Shown here piece by piece: positions 54,427-63,693 of a stretch of 64,000 nucleotides of DNA (its first letter is position 1; each line of letters starts with the position of its first letter). Position numbers and translations under genes: made by a program. The stretch is from Bacillus sp. SLBN-46 (GTDB taxonomy: Bacteria; Bacillota; Bacilli; Bacillales; Cytobacillaceae), in the NCBI RefSeq assembly GCF_031453555.1, contig NZ_JAVIZM010000001.1, positions 1,309,001 through 1,373,000 on the forward strand. The letters are read 5' to 3'. The notes below the pieces were generated by a model. The model searched no databases, was not told the DNA's origin, and saw nothing but the letters and a program-made list of their open reading frames with translations.

Positions 54427-55134
54427 TTAACAGATACAAGTCTTCTTCTTGACCCCAATTTTATCACGCTGCTCGATTTTTTTAATATAATCGGTAGCCA
54501 GTGGTACCTTACAAGCAGTGTTTCCAACATCTACATGGACTTTCCCAATAACCCCGGCAACCCGGATTGCTTCTTCGTAAAGATCCAAAACATATGCTCC
54601 AACACAAATGACAAAATTATTCATCACATAGCGGACACGATTCTTTTCTGAGTGGATCGTTGTTTCAACCTGTTTCAAGAGCGTGCGTATTTCCGCAAGG
54701 TCCAGCTTTTCATCAGGTGTAATCGATAAATAATTAGAATATGTACTCCACCCGGCAACCGAGGTCATTTCTACTTCTGATCTCATCCATTCCCTTGCCA
54801 GTTCCAAGGCATAATTACTTTCAGCCGCCACGCTTGCCACCGTATATTCCGCAAGCATGTACCAGTTGGCATTCTTCACCCATTCCTGAAGCGTTTCTTT
54901 TTCCATTAGCTTGGGATTTACAGAGAGCCCTGCTAAATACATAGCGTCATGATTACCTGTGTTGTAAAGTGTTAACGCTAATTCCTGATCCTTTTTCACG
55001 TATTTTACAAGCTTTTTTAAATCTCCGACTTTCACACCGAAGAAAGTTCCCTTTGCACCATGATTCATAAATGTTTTCTTTGTTTGTTCTGACCCCAGTT
55101 CCTCGAGCTTTTGCATTAATTCATCTAATTTCAT
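54427..55134 (-). CDS. DNA alkylation repair protein (AlkD-like HEAT-repeat family)
   Basis: 235 residues of helical HEAT-like repeats. N-terminal NHGAKGTFFGVKVGDLKKLVK matches the AlkC/AlkD family start, and the central WYMLAEYTVASVAAES and AGWSTYSNYLS segments hold aromatic residues of the DNA-binding groove. AlkD excises 3- and 7-alkylpurines; this more distant relative may have other specificity. The C-terminus ends in the unusual KKKTCIC. Stands alone on the minus strand. Confidence 0.75.
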   Translation of the reverse strand: MKLDELMQKLEELGSEQTKKTFMNHGAKGTFFGVKVGDLKKLVKYVKKDQELALTLYNTGNHDAMYLAGLSVNPKLMEKETLQEWVKNANWYMLAEYTVASVAAESNYALELAREWMRSEVEMTSVAGWSTYSNYLSITPDEKLDLAEIRTLLKQVETTIHSEKNRVRYVMNNFVICVGAYVLDLYEEAIRVAGVIGKVHVDVGNTACKVPLATDYIKKIEQRDKIGVKKKTCIC

Positions 55135-55287
55135 ATAGCGACCTCAACTTCCTGTCATTTTTCTCCATAATAACATCAATTTTAAAAAATTTCCTTTTCC
55201 TGAAAGGTCCAAAAAGTTATTTATCATGAAATATGTTATTTTTGAAAATAGTAAGAGTACATACTTTAGCAAAGAAAAGAGGATACG

Positions 55288-56262
55288 ATGGGAGAAATAG
55301 TTCAATTATTAAAGCGTGGAAATAAGTCAGCCATGCTGGCAGCTATTATTAATACGGTCATTTCAATTATTAAAGGTGTAGCCTTTATGTATACTGGAAA
55401 TGTCGCCATGTTTGCTGAAACGATGCACAGTTTAGGGGATGCCGCCAATCAGTTCTTTGTTTTTATCGGCTCCGCTTTAAGTAAAAAGGCACCGACAGAA
55501 AAATATCCAAATGGATTTGGCCGTTTAGTCAATCTTGTCCTTTTAGGCGCTGTCCTAATTGTTGGAATCATGGCCTTTGAAACAATAAAAGAAGGCTATC
55601 ACCATGTGGTACATCCAACCGAGTCTGGTGGTTTCGCCATTAATATTATCGTGCTTGCAGTTGCAACGCTTTTGGAAACGTTTGTCCTGTTTAAGGCGAT
55701 GAAGGAAATCTTGCATGAAATTGAGGTGGAGGCAAGCGGTCTAAGTGTGTTTGGAAAAAGCTTTGCTAATTTGGGTAGAGCGAAACCTGCCACAAAGCTT
55801 GTGTTCATGGAGGATTTGGTTGCAACATTGGGTGGTTTGTTAGCGATTATTGCGGTTGTAATTTCTCATTACACTGATTTGCACCAACTAGAGGGAATCG
55901 CTTCTATGGTCATTGGGGCGATGATGTTTTTCGTGGTGGGTAAGGTGTTTTTAGATAATGCTGCAGGTGTCATAGGACAAGCAGATGAAGAGATGGAGAA
56001 TAAAATAGGAGCACTTGTTATGGCTGACCCTGATGTGAAGGATATTCAAGGGATTACGGTCATCAAAGAGGGAGAAGACCTTCACGTTGAATTGGAAATT
56101 GAAGTGGATCCGAAATTAACTGTGGCAGCTGCCGATGATATTAAGGACCGTTTAGAAGAAAAAATTATGGCTGAAAAAGGGGTCGTGGATGTAACGATCG
56201 AGATTGATGAAGAAGATGGAGTCATGACCTGGAAAAGTAAGAGTGAATTAGGTACTGAATAA
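55288..56262 (+). CDS. Cation diffusion facilitator family transporter
   Basis: 324 residues. Six membrane helices in the first two thirds; the HSLGDAANQ motif near residue 47 supplies one metal-site histidine-aspartate pair, with a second expected in EDLVATLGG near 178. A cytoplasmic ferredoxin-like domain of about 90 residues follows (DVKDIQGITVIKEGEDLHVELEIEVD). Zn2+ or Mn2+ efflux in exchange for protons is typical; the metal is not determined. AAAGAGGATACG precedes the ATG. Confidence 0.88.
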   Translation: MGEIVQLLKRGNKSAMLAAIINTVISIIKGVAFMYTGNVAMFAETMHSLGDAANQFFVFIGSALSKKAPTEKYPNGFGRLVNLVLLGAVLIVGIMAFETIKEGYHHVVHPTESGGFAINIIVLAVATLLETFVLFKAMKEILHEIEVEASGLSVFGKSFANLGRAKPATKLVFMEDLVATLGGLLAIIAVVISHYTDLHQLEGIASMVIGAMMFFVVGKVFLDNAAGVIGQADEEMENKIGALVMADPDVKDIQGITVIKEGEDLHVELEIEVDPKLTVAAADDIKDRLEEKIMAEKGVVDVTIEIDEEDGVMTWKSKSELGTE

Positions 56263-56275
56263 AGACAATTAATGA

Positions 56276-56400
56276 AATGAGGCTGACTCAAAAGCAAGGT
56301 GTCAGACCCCACGATTCAATATCTAGTTAAAACTTAGAATAATCTAGGTCTAGATATTGTTTTTACAGTGGGGTCAGACCCCTTATGAGTCAACCTCATT
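56276..56400. repeat. 125-bp nested inverted-repeat element
   Basis: Outer arms AATGAGGCTGACTC and GAGTCAACCTCATT match at 13 of 14 positions. Inside are a GACCCCAC/GTGGGGTC pair and an AATATCTAG/CTAGATATT pair, so the whole segment folds into one long interrupted hairpin. It contains GGTGTCAGACCCC, a relative of the 13-mer family. It fills the gap between convergent genes and could act as terminator or be a non-autonomous mobile element; no target duplication is evident. Confidence 0.8.
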
Positions 56401-56403
56401 TTA

Positions 56404-56916
56404 TTATTCCCACGGCTTGTTTGTTGTAAAAACCCCGGCCAGTTCCTTACTGCTCTTTCGATGTTCCTTCCGCTTTTCCGCCCGATCTTTCCCCGTTTCA
56501 AATAGCTTCTTCTCTTCCTCTGTCTCAGGAATAATAGCGGGGACCTTCGTTGGCTTACCATTGTCATCTAACGCAACAAACGTTAAAAAGGCGGTGGCTG
56601 CAATTTTTCTATCACCTGACATCAGATTTTCGGCGATAACTTTGACGAAAATCTCCATTGACGAGGTTCCAGTATAGGAAACAAACGTTTCAATGCAAAC
56701 GGAATCCTTCGGCGTAATTGGACTGAGGAAATCGACCGAATCAATCGACGCCGTTACGCATTCAGCCCGGGAATGTCTAACCGCTGAAATCGAAGCAATC
56801 ATATCAATATCACTGATTAACTTGCCGCCAAACAACGTATTATGGTTATTGACATCATTAGGGAAAATTCTACTCGTTCTTACTACTCTAGATTCATTAC
56901 AAGTCTTTGATTCCAT
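56404..56916 (-). CDS. Acyl-CoA thioesterase (YkhA-like hotdog fold)
   Basis: 170 residues. Hotdog-fold features of the cytosolic acyl-CoA hydrolase group: N-terminal RIFPNDVNNHNTLFGGKLISDID with the catalytic Asn/Asp region, and ASIDSVDFLSPI as the second strand. The C-terminus is Lys/Glu-rich (EEEKKLFETGKDRAEKRKEHRK). Hydrolyses fatty acyl-CoAs in the cytoplasm; chain preference unknown. ATG 56916 is eight bases after GGAG; upstream GTG 56940 is an alternative. Its stop lies just beyond the inverted-repeat element. Confidence 0.88.
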   Translation of the reverse strand: MESKTCNESRVVRTSRIFPNDVNNHNTLFGGKLISDIDMIASISAVRHSRAECVTASIDSVDFLSPITPKDSVCIETFVSYTGTSSMEIFVKVIAENLMSGDRKIAATAFLTFVALDDNGKPTKVPAIIPETEEEKKLFETGKDRAEKRKEHRKSSKELAGVFTTNKPWE

Positions 56917-57036
56917 TATCATCACTCCACACTTTTGCACCCCTACAATATACTTAGTAGATGGCCATGGGCATATTTTTTGTTAGTATGGCCACGATAG
57001 TAATAGATTATAAACCTAATGCCCTTTGATGTGGAA

Positions 57037-57246
57037 TTATTTGTTTTCTTCAAAATCCTTGCTTACACTTTGGAATACATGTTTGGAAACAATCGTACAG
57101 TGGTCACCAAAGTTAATCGTACAGCCAACTTGTTTACTATTTGCCGTATTACTGTCTTGAACTGTTGGCCCTACATTAATATTTGCATTATTATTAATAG
57201 AATTTACTTTAAAATAGTCGATATTTATTGAAAACGACATGCTCAT
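57037..57246 (-). CDS. GerPA/GerPF-type spore germination protein
   Basis: 69 residues. The pattern FKVNSINNNANINVGPTVQDSN is typical of the GerPA/GerPF family, whose members are coat-associated and affect germinant access in Bacillus spores. A single copy stands here, away from a gerP operon. ATG 57246 follows AGGACGGTG. It supports a spore-forming host. The exact paralogue cannot be fixed. Confidence 0.75.
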   Translation of the reverse strand: MSMSFSINIDYFKVNSINNNANINVGPTVQDSNTANSKQVGCTINFGDHCTIVSKHVFQSVSKDFEENK

Positions 57247-57384
57247 CACCGTCCTATTTTTATTTTATTTTTAAAAATGAAAGATGATTGTCCGCATACC
57301 TAGAACAAGCAGTTAAATAATAAGCGAATGAGACGTAGTTGTGGTACATTACATATATCAATATCTGGTCAGGAGGTACTATCA

Positions 57385-58206
57385 ATGGATTTACAGGCAC
57401 AAATTATGAAGGATTTACATGTTACTCCGAACATTGAACCAAAAGAGGAGATTCGTAAGAGAATCGACTTTTTGAAAAATTACCTGCTAAAAACCAAGGC
57501 TAAGGGATATGTACTAGGGATTAGCGGTGGTCAAGATTCTACACTCGCTGGAAGATTAGCACAGTTGGCAGTGGAAGAATTGCGTAGTGAAGGAAAGGAT
57601 GCTTTATTTATTGCCGTTCGTCTTCCATATGGCGTGCAAAAGGATGAGGAGGATGCACAGCGTTCATTAACATTTATCCGTGCAGACCGAGAGCTTGTTT
57701 TTAATATAAAAGTAGCCGTGGACGAAGTTCAAAATGAATATAACGCTAGCATTGATGGGGATCCATTAAGTGATTATCATAAAGGAAATGTAAAAGCGAG
57801 AATGAGAATGATTGCCCAATATGCAATCGGCGGTATGGAGGGACTGCTTGTTATTGGGACCGATCATGCAGCAGAAGCAGTGACGGGTTTTTATACCAAG
57901 TATGGGGACGGAGGAGCGGACATCCTGCCATTGACTGGATTAAGCAAACGCCAAGGGAAGGCCTTGCTAAAAGAACTTGGTGCAGATGAGCGCCTCTATT
58001 TAAAAGTTCCAACGGCAGACCTCCTCGATCAAAAACCTGGTCAGGCAGATGAAACAGAATTAGGGATTACTTATGATGAACTGGATGATTATTTAGAGGG
58101 GAAACCTGTCTCCAAAGAAGTGGCTGAAAAAGTGGAAAAACGGTATCTCATGACGGAGCACAAGCGTCAGATGCCTGCTACTATGTTTGACGACTGGTGG
58201 AAATAA
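57385..58206 (+). CDS. nadE: NAD synthetase, ammonia-dependent
   Basis: Amidates nicotinate adenine dinucleotide to NAD+ using ATP and ammonia. 273 residues, close to B. subtilis NadE (272). The N-type ATP pyrophosphatase P-loop GISGGQDST is near residue 45, and [19 protein letters not shown] forms the NaAD-binding region. No glutaminase domain is present. ATG 57385 has AGGAGG at the right distance; the upstream in-frame ATG at 57328 has none. Confidence 0.96.
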   Translation: MDLQAQIMKDLHVTPNIEPKEEIRKRIDFLKNYLLKTKAKGYVLGISGGQDSTLAGRLAQLAVEELRSEGKDALFIAVRLPYGVQKDEEDAQRSLTFIRADRELVFNIKVAVDEVQNEYNASIDGDPLSDYHKGNVKARMRMIAQYAIGGMEGLLVIGTDHAAEAVTGFYTKYGDGGADILPLTGLSKRQGKALLKELGADERLYLKVPTADLLDQKPGQADETELGITYDELDDYLEGKPVSKEVAEKVEKRYLMTEHKRQMPATMFDDWWK

Positions 58207-58212
58207 ACCAAG

Positions 58213-58248
58213 AGAGAGGCTGCATGATCCGGCAGTCTCTTTTTTTTG
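58213..58248 (+). terminator. Terminator after nadE
   Basis: AGAGGCTGC pairs with GCAGTCTCT (one G.T) and is followed by TTTTTTTT. Confidence 0.85.
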
Positions 58249-58342
58249 TAAAATTCATAAAACAGCTACATGTATGACAGTCATTTGTAGTCAACTGCTT
58301 TTATAATAAAGTAAACAAGATGTCAAAGGAGGTGTAACCGGT

Positions 58343-59191
58343 GTGAAAATAACGGAAGGGAGATTTCTAATATTCTCGATTTTGGCCATCGTTTTATTAA
58401 TGTTTATTCATGTGTTTCAAGCGCAAATTGCTGTCTTTTATAATCCGGCGAATTATGTTGGATTTCATACGCTTTTAGAGAGCTTTAGCATCGCTATTTC
58501 TGCAGCTATACTTTTGTATGGATTGAAAAGCTTTGAGAAGAATCAGTCCAGTCGAATGCTCCTCTTATCTTTTACATTCTTTATAGTAGGGACACTTGAC
58601 CTGCTCCACACCTTATCCTTTAAGGGGATGCCTTATTTTTTTACTGAAAGCTCTGTCGCGAAAGCCACCTGGTTTTGGGTTTCTGCACGAATCTTTCAGT
58701 CACTATTCATTTTAGCTACCCTATTCATTCCTGAGCGAAAATTATCAAGGGATTACCGCCCGCTGACTTTACTAGCTGGAATAATTGTTGCACTAACGAC
58801 CTGCTTCTTGATTATTTATTATGAAAAAAACTTGCCTATCCTGATGGTAGAAGGTAAAGGAACCACACTTTTGAAAAATGGAATCGAATATGGGATCAGT
58901 TTTATTCTTTTTGTCTCTTTAATTAGGACATTGTATCAATATCATCTAGAAAAAAGTGAAGCGACACTTGCGCTGGCGCTTGCTTTTGTTTACTTACTGT
59001 TAACCGAGCTAGTTTTTACAATCTACCAAAGTGTATTTGACCTGGATAATTTTTTGGGCCATATTTTTAAAACACTTGGTTTCTATTTCATCCTAAAGAG
59101 TTTTTATTTTTCAAATCGGAAGATGGTAGAAGAAGTATTTGATGAGGAAGATAATGATGAAGAAGTGCAGAAAATGATGAAATGGATATAA
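58343..59191 (+). CDS. MASE3-domain membrane protein without output domain
   Basis: 282 residues with about eight hydrophobic segments filling the protein. YVGFHTLLESFSIAISAAILLYG and GTLDLLHTLSFKGMPYFF are the hallmark of the MASE3 membrane sensor domain, normally fused to histidine kinase, PAS or GGDEF modules. Here only a 20-residue acidic tail (EEVFDEEDNDEEV) follows and the gene ends. No signalling gene follows. GTG 58343 is the start, behind AAAGGAGGTG. It may act with a separate partner or be a truncated sensor. Confidence 0.7.
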   Translation: MKITEGRFLIFSILAIVLLMFIHVFQAQIAVFYNPANYVGFHTLLESFSIAISAAILLYGLKSFEKNQSSRMLLLSFTFFIVGTLDLLHTLSFKGMPYFFTESSVAKATWFWVSARIFQSLFILATLFIPERKLSRDYRPLTLLAGIIVALTTCFLIIYYEKNLPILMVEGKGTTLLKNGIEYGISFILFVSLIRTLYQYHLEKSEATLALALAFVYLLLTELVFTIYQSVFDLDNFLGHIFKTLGFYFILKSFYFSNRKMVEEVFDEEDNDEEVQKMMKWI

Positions 59192-59492
59192 TGGCGAAAA
59201 CTATCCTATTTTCCATTAACCTCATATTTAATTAACAACAAATTGAAGATATAATGGGAATTGTTCTATAGAGCAAATTCAAATAGTAATGTGATCACGA
59301 CGTTTGATTACTTACTATTTTTTTTGGTGTTTTTAACTATTTAACACTTTACTAAGATAAAATTTTCTATTGACATAAAGTCTGATTCATCCTATATTAG
59401 AAACCGTTGATTAATATTTATACAATGAATTGTCGACTTCAAACATTATTGCACAATAAAAATATACATTACATCGGAGAGGTGTTCACAGC
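59192..59492. other. Gene-free regulatory region upstream of the APA antiporter
   Basis: AT-rich, no gene. It holds the promoter at 59370, an upstream GTGATCAC palindrome within AATGTGATCACGACG near 59291 that resembles a Crp/Fnr-family site, and ACAATGAATTGT just before the gene. The first could be an ArcR site linking this gene with the arc cluster; this is inference. Confidence 0.45.
59370..59398 (+). promoter_or_regulatory. Sigma-A promoter of the APA antiporter gene
   Basis: TTGACA (59370-59375), 17-base spacer, TATATT (59393-59398), about 95 nt before the start codon. Confidence 0.8.
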
Positions 59493-60914
59493 ATGGGGAA
59501 AGCAAATAAGTTAGGTTTTTGGGTACTAACTGCACTGGTTGTTGGTAACATGGTTGGTTCGGGTATTTTTATGCTTCCACGTTCTTTATCAGAATCAGCA
59601 AGTCCTGCTGGCGTTATTGCTGCATGGCTTGTAACTGGTCTTGGTGTATTAATGACTGCGCTCGTATTCGGAAACTTGGCGGTACGTAAACCTAAATTAC
59701 AAGGCGGACCGCAAATATATGCAAAAGATTTGTTTAAACAAGGTTCACATGCATCTACTTTATCAGGGTTTATGTCTACTTGGGGTTATTGGATTGGGAA
59801 CTTAGCAGGGAATGTAGCCATGATTACTACTTTCGCTGGTTACTTATCTACCTTTTTCCCAATTTTAACAAGCCAGGCAGACTGGTTCACCATTGGTAAC
59901 TTTACACTTAAGGTGGGGAATGGTTTAACCTTTATCGTATGTTCCGTTCTATTATGGGGAACGCATACAATTATCCTTCGCGGGATGGAAAGTGCCGGTA
60001 AATTAAACTTTTTAGCTACTGCTGCAAAGGTTGCTGGATTTATCTTATTTATTATCGTTGGTTTGTTTGCTTTTGAAAAAAGTAACATGCTTCCATTCAT
60101 GGCAGAAAGACTCGATGACGCTGGTCACTCGATTAGTATGATGAAGCAAATTAACAACGCAGCAGTTAATACCTTATGGGCATTTATTGGTGTGGAATCA
60201 GCAGTCGTTTTTGCCTCACGTGCGAGAAAACAGACAGACGTCAAACGTGCGACAATACTTGGATTATTTATTGCGCTTGGAATATACGTCGGAATCAGTA
60301 CATTAGTGATGGGGATGTTAGACCAAAACACACTTATTCACTCGGATAAGCCATTAATTGATGCGATTTCTACTGTACTAGGACCAATTGGTGGGAAAGT
60401 TTTAGCAGCAGTGGGACTAATCAGCTTATTTGGATCAACGATTGGTTGGTTAATGTTAAGTGCAGAGGTTCCGTATCAAGCAGCAAAACAGGGCTTGTTC
60501 CTTCCGGCTTTCTTAAAAGAAAATAAAAAAGGCATACCAGTCTTTTCAATGATTGTTTCAAACGGTTTAGGTCAATTGTTCATTTTCTCTACGATTTCAA
60601 AATCAATCTCAGGTGCATTTGATTTTGTTATTGTCATTGCCACTTTATCGTATTTAGTTCCATACTTTATCTCATCTGTCTATCAGTTGAAATTAGTTAT
60701 TACAGGAGATACCTATAAAGGGGATCGATCAAGAGTAGGAGATGGAATCATTGCTCTCCTTTCGACGATTTATTCGGTATGGGTCATCATCGCAGGTACA
60801 GCTGATATGAAAACATTCATGTACGGAATGATTCTATTAGCAAGTGGAATCTTATTCTACGGACCACTCTTGAAAAAGACAAGGACGAATAAGGCGCAAC
60901 AAAAGGCCGCATAA
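59493..60914 (+). CDS. arcD: APA-family basic amino acid antiporter (ArcD-type)
   Basis: 473 residues with 12 predicted membrane helices. The first helix carries NMVGSGIFMLPRSL, the GSGIF substrate-binding motif of amino acid-polyamine-organocation carriers, and the segment TLWAFIGVESAVVFASRA near 225 is typical of the arginine/ornithine and lysine/cadaverine antiporters. It is free-standing, about 10 kb from the arc cluster, with its own strong promoter and terminator. Arginine-ornithine exchange is the most likely role; lysine or histidine decarboxylase-type antiport cannot be ruled out. Confidence 0.85.
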   Translation: MGKANKLGFWVLTALVVGNMVGSGIFMLPRSLSESASPAGVIAAWLVTGLGVLMTALVFGNLAVRKPKLQGGPQIYAKDLFKQGSHASTLSGFMSTWGYWIGNLAGNVAMITTFAGYLSTFFPILTSQADWFTIGNFTLKVGNGLTFIVCSVLLWGTHTIILRGMESAGKLNFLATAAKVAGFILFIIVGLFAFEKSNMLPFMAERLDDAGHSISMMKQINNAAVNTLWAFIGVESAVVFASRARKQTDVKRATILGLFIALGIYVGISTLVMGMLDQNTLIHSDKPLIDAISTVLGPIGGKVLAAVGLISLFGSTIGWLMLSAEVPYQAAKQGLFLPAFLKENKKGIPVFSMIVSNGLGQLFIFSTISKSISGAFDFVIVIATLSYLVPYFISSVYQLKLVITGDTYKGDRSRVGDGIIALLSTIYSVWVIIAGTADMKTFMYGMILLASGILFYGPLLKKTRTNKAQQKAA

Positions 60915-60919
60915 TGAAC

Positions 60920-60952
60920 TAACCTATCAGGGATTCTCTGATAGGTTTTTTT
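60920..60952 (+). terminator. Terminator after the APA antiporter gene
   Basis: AACCTATCAG and CTGATAGGTT form a perfect 10-bp stem, followed by TTTTTT. Confidence 0.9.
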
Positions 60953-60998
60953 TATATAAAAAGGGCAAAATAATTTTGGTTCCTATCAATTATTTCTT

Positions 60999-61027
60999 TT
61001 GACAGATAGGAATAGATGTAATATGAT
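60999..61027 (+). promoter_or_regulatory. Sigma-A promoter of the amino acid ABC transporter operon
   Basis: TTGACA (60999-61004), 17-base spacer, TATGAT (61022-61027), 45 nt before the TTG start. No S-box or T-box leader is present in the short gap. Confidence 0.85.
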
Positions 61028-61071
61028 AATTAAATCCTACAATAACTATCAGAATTAGGGGGGTTTTAAGG

Positions 61072-61905
61072 TTGAAAAAGTTAACTGTACTATTTGCACT
61101 TTTATTAAGCTTCATGTTTGTTCTATCAGCATGTGGTAAAGACGAGAAAGCTGATAAAGATAAAAAGGATTCAGATAAAAAGACAGCTGAAAAAGCTGAC
61201 GGGGACTTATTGAAAAAAATCAAAGATGATGGAACGATTACTATTGGTACTGAGGGTACCTATCCACCTTTTACCTTCCATGATACAAGTGGAAATTTAA
61301 CTGGATTTGATGTGGAGCTTGCTCAAGAAGTAGCCAAACGCCTCGGAGTGAAAGCAGAATTTAAAGAGACGCAGTGGGATGCGATGTTCGCCGGACTGGA
61401 TGCCAAGCGTTTTGATATGATTGCAAACCAAGTAGGGATTCGCCCAGACCGTCAGGAAAAATATGATTTCTCTGATCCGTACATTACGTCATCTGCCGTA
61501 TTAATCGTAAGCAAGGACAATGATAAGGTAAAAGCCTTTGAAGATATTAAAGGATTAAACTCTGCCCAGTCATTGACTAGTAACTATGCAGATATGGCGA
61601 AAAAACTGGGAGCTAATATTGTTGGTGTAGAAGGCTTCCAACAAGCGGTTGAACTGCTTGCTCAAAAACGTGTTGATGTAACCATCAATGATAAGCTAAC
61701 ATTCCTAGATTTTAAAAAGAGTAAGCCAGATGCACCGGTTAAGGTCGCTGCAACTAGTGAAGATGCTTCAACTAGCGGATTTATGTTTAGAAAGAAAAGC
61801 GATACGCTTGTGGATGAAGTGAATAAGGCATTAAAAGATATCATCGATGATGGTACGTATAAAAAAATCTCAGAGAAATGGTTTGGTGAAGATGTACTTA
61901 AATAG
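61072..61905 (+). CDS. Amino acid ABC transporter substrate-binding lipoprotein, probably cystine
   Basis: 277 residues. Signal peptide with lipobox LSACG, so Cys at about residue 21 is lipidated by Lgt; a Lys/Asp-rich linker follows to about 45. The mature part is a family 3 solute-binding protein ([30 protein letters not shown]). [16 protein letters not shown] and [16 protein letters not shown] resemble cystine-binding TcyA/FliY-type proteins. The start is TTG 61072 behind AGGGGGG. It overlaps the permease gene. Confidence 0.88.
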   Translation: MKKLTVLFALLLSFMFVLSACGKDEKADKDKKDSDKKTAEKADGDLLKKIKDDGTITIGTEGTYPPFTFHDTSGNLTGFDVELAQEVAKRLGVKAEFKETQWDAMFAGLDAKRFDMIANQVGIRPDRQEKYDFSDPYITSSAVLIVSKDNDKVKAFEDIKGLNSAQSLTSNYADMAKKLGANIVGVEGFQQAVELLAQKRVDVTINDKLTFLDFKKSKPDAPVKVAATSEDASTSGFMFRKKSDTLVDEVNKALKDIIDDGTYKKISEKWFGEDVLK

Positions 61906-62590
61906 TATTTTTACTGACCCAGAAAGAGCACAAAAGTTATTTGATATAGCAAAAAGTTCCCTTCAGCCTATGCTGGAGGGAGCTATTTTAAATACGATAC
62001 CGTTGACTATTGTTAGCTTTATTTGCGGTTTAATCTTGGCTGTGCTGACAGCATTAGCTAGGATTTCTCATGTAAAGGTATTGCAAAGTATTGCTAGGGT
62101 CTATGTTTCTGCAATCCGAGGAACACCGTTGTTAGTGCAATTATTTATTATTTTTTATGGCCTTCCTAATCTTGGTGTTACCCTTGATCCTTTTATTTCT
62201 GCGGTCATTGGATTTTCGCTCAGTGTTGGTGCATATGCATCAGAAATCATCCGGGCAGCGATTCTATCTATTCCGAAAGGGCAGTGGGAAGCGGGATATT
62301 CCATTGGTATGTCCTATACGCAAGCATTAAGAAGAATTATTCTTCCACAGGCAGCCAAAGTTTCCATTCCTCCCTTATCGAATACCTTTATCAGTCTTGT
62401 AAAGGATACATCACTTGCTTCACTTGTGCTCGTAACTGAGATGTTTCGCCGCGCTCAGGAGATTGCTTCAACCAATTATGAATTTTTATTGGTCTATTCC
62501 GAAGCGGCACTCCTCTATTGGGTCATTTGCTTTTTCCTATCCGTCCTTCAAGGTTTTATGGAAAGAAGACTGGACCGATATGGAGCTTAG
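61892..62590 (+). CDS. Amino acid ABC transporter permease
   Basis: 232 residues with about five membrane helices of the HisM/TcyB type. The EAA loop for ATPase contact is [29 protein letters not shown] near 139-167. [16 protein letters not shown] is the typical family segment. The start is ATG 61892, inside the last codons of the binding-protein gene (14-base overlap), implying coupled translation. One permease gene only, so a homodimer is expected. Confidence 0.92.
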   Translation: MYLNSIFTDPERAQKLFDIAKSSLQPMLEGAILNTIPLTIVSFICGLILAVLTALARISHVKVLQSIARVYVSAIRGTPLLVQLFIIFYGLPNLGVTLDPFISAVIGFSLSVGAYASEIIRAAILSIPKGQWEAGYSIGMSYTQALRRIILPQAAKVSIPPLSNTFISLVKDTSLASLVLVTEMFRRAQEIASTNYEFLLVYSEAALLYWVICFFLSVLQGFMERRLDRYGA

Positions 62591-62622
62591 CATGGGATTA
62601 ACGGAAAAAGGGGAGTTTTACG

Positions 62623-63357
62623 ATGATTTCAATTAAAGGTCTATATAAACAGTTCGGTCAATTAGAAGTGTTAAAAGGAATTGACCTTGAGGTGGAGAAG
62701 GGAAAAGTGGTGGTTGTCATCGGGCCGTCCGGTTCCGGAAAAACGACCATGCTTCGTTGCTTAAATGTGCTCGAAACTCCTACAAATGGGATCATTTCCA
62801 TCGAAGGTCAGAGTCTTGATTTTTCAAAACCAGTTGCGAAAAAAAATATTTCCACGTTCCGACGATTAACGGGAATGGTGTTTCAAAACTATAATCTTTT
62901 CCCACATAAAACCGCCCTTGAGAATGTGATGGAAGGACCAGTGGTGGTGAAGGGGGAAAGTAAAGAGGCTGCTCGAAATAAAGCCCTATCACTATTAGAG
63001 AAGGTTGGACTTGGGGATAAGGTGGACTATTACCCTGCACAGCTTTCAGGCGGCCAGCAGCAGCGCGTCGGGATTGCCAGGGCTCTGGCGATGGAGCCAG
63101 AAGTGATGCTGTTTGATGAACCGACATCGGCGCTTGACCCGGAGCTTGTTGGTGAAGTATTAAAGGTTATGAAGGATCTTGCCGCAGAAGGCATGACGAT
63201 GATTGTAGTCACCCACGAAATGCGCTTTGCCCGTGAAGCGGCGGATGAGGTCATTTTTATGGACCAGGGTGTAGTGGTCGAAAGAGACAAGCCAGAGGTC
63301 ATCTTCACCCAGCCGAAAGAAGAACGAACGAGGAAGTTTTTGAATATGATTCAGTAA
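62623..63357 (+). CDS. Amino acid ABC transporter ATP-binding protein
   Basis: 244 residues. Walker [10 protein letters not shown] at about 32-40, Q-loop in [12 protein letters not shown], signature LSGGQQQR near 140, Walker [14 protein letters not shown], and the switch histidine in VTHEM. Polar amino acid type (TcyC/GlnQ family). Together with the two preceding genes it forms a complete importer; cystine is the best guess from the binding protein. A terminator overlaps the end of the gene. Confidence 0.94.
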   Translation: MISIKGLYKQFGQLEVLKGIDLEVEKGKVVVVIGPSGSGKTTMLRCLNVLETPTNGIISIEGQSLDFSKPVAKKNISTFRRLTGMVFQNYNLFPHKTALENVMEGPVVVKGESKEAARNKALSLLEKVGLGDKVDYYPAQLSGGQQQRVGIARALAMEPEVMLFDEPTSALDPELVGEVLKVMKDLAAEGMTMIVVTHEMRFAREAADEVIFMDQGVVVERDKPEVIFTQPKEERTRKFLNMIQ

Positions 63358-63391
63358 GGTGCTGTAGCTCGAGGAGCTATGGCACTTTTTG
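63358..63391 (+). terminator. Terminator after the ABC transporter operon
   Basis: GTGC/GCAC and TAGCTC/GAGCTA form an interrupted stem around a short loop, followed by TTTTT. Confidence 0.75.
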
Positions 63392-63420
63392 TTGTTGATA
63401 TTTCTAGTATTTGGAAAAAT

Positions 63421-63546
63421 AGCCATTACCCTTTGAAAATGAGCCAATCTCCTACAAAAATGAGCCAATCTCCCACAAAAATGAGCCAATCCACCCCAAA
63501 TATAAGCCAATGTTTCCTAAAAATGAGCCAATCGCAAAATCACCAG
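63421..63546. repeat. Six-unit degenerate tandem array, 21-bp period, AGCC core
   Basis: The core AGCC recurs at 63421, 63442, 63463, 63484, 63505 and 63526, exactly 21 bases apart. The middle units read AAAATGAGCCAATCTCC with small changes; the first is the most diverged. Units are not palindromic. Period and copy number equal those of the array at 4601, but the unit sequence is unrelated. It lies between the ABC operon terminator and the next gene. The in-frame heptad-repeat peptide it could encode (MSQSPTK repeated) has no ribosome-binding site. Confidence 0.85.
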
Positions 63547-63638
63547 CTAAGATTGTTCATAATATCTCCTCATCCTACTGCAGGATACTCAGTTCCAATG
63601 TTGAATTTATAATTATTAGGTAAATATTTGAAGAAAAA

Positions 63639-63665
63639 TGAAACTTTTTCCATAAATTAACCGTA
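63639..63665 (+). promoter_or_regulatory. Sigma-W-type promoter of the NfeD-like gene
   Basis: TGAAAC (63639-63644), 17-base spacer, CGTA (63662-63665) is a full match to the sigma-W consensus. B. subtilis yuaF-floT is sigma-W dependent, which supports the identity of the gene downstream. Confidence 0.8.
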
Positions 63666-63693
63666 AATAAGGTACCTACATAAGAAGGGACTG

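Noticed and set aside
63379..63612. Reading frame encoding a heptad MSQSPTK repeat peptide
   Set aside because: It is the 21-bp array read in frame; no ribosome-binding site, it follows a terminator, and the last part is non-repetitive noise.
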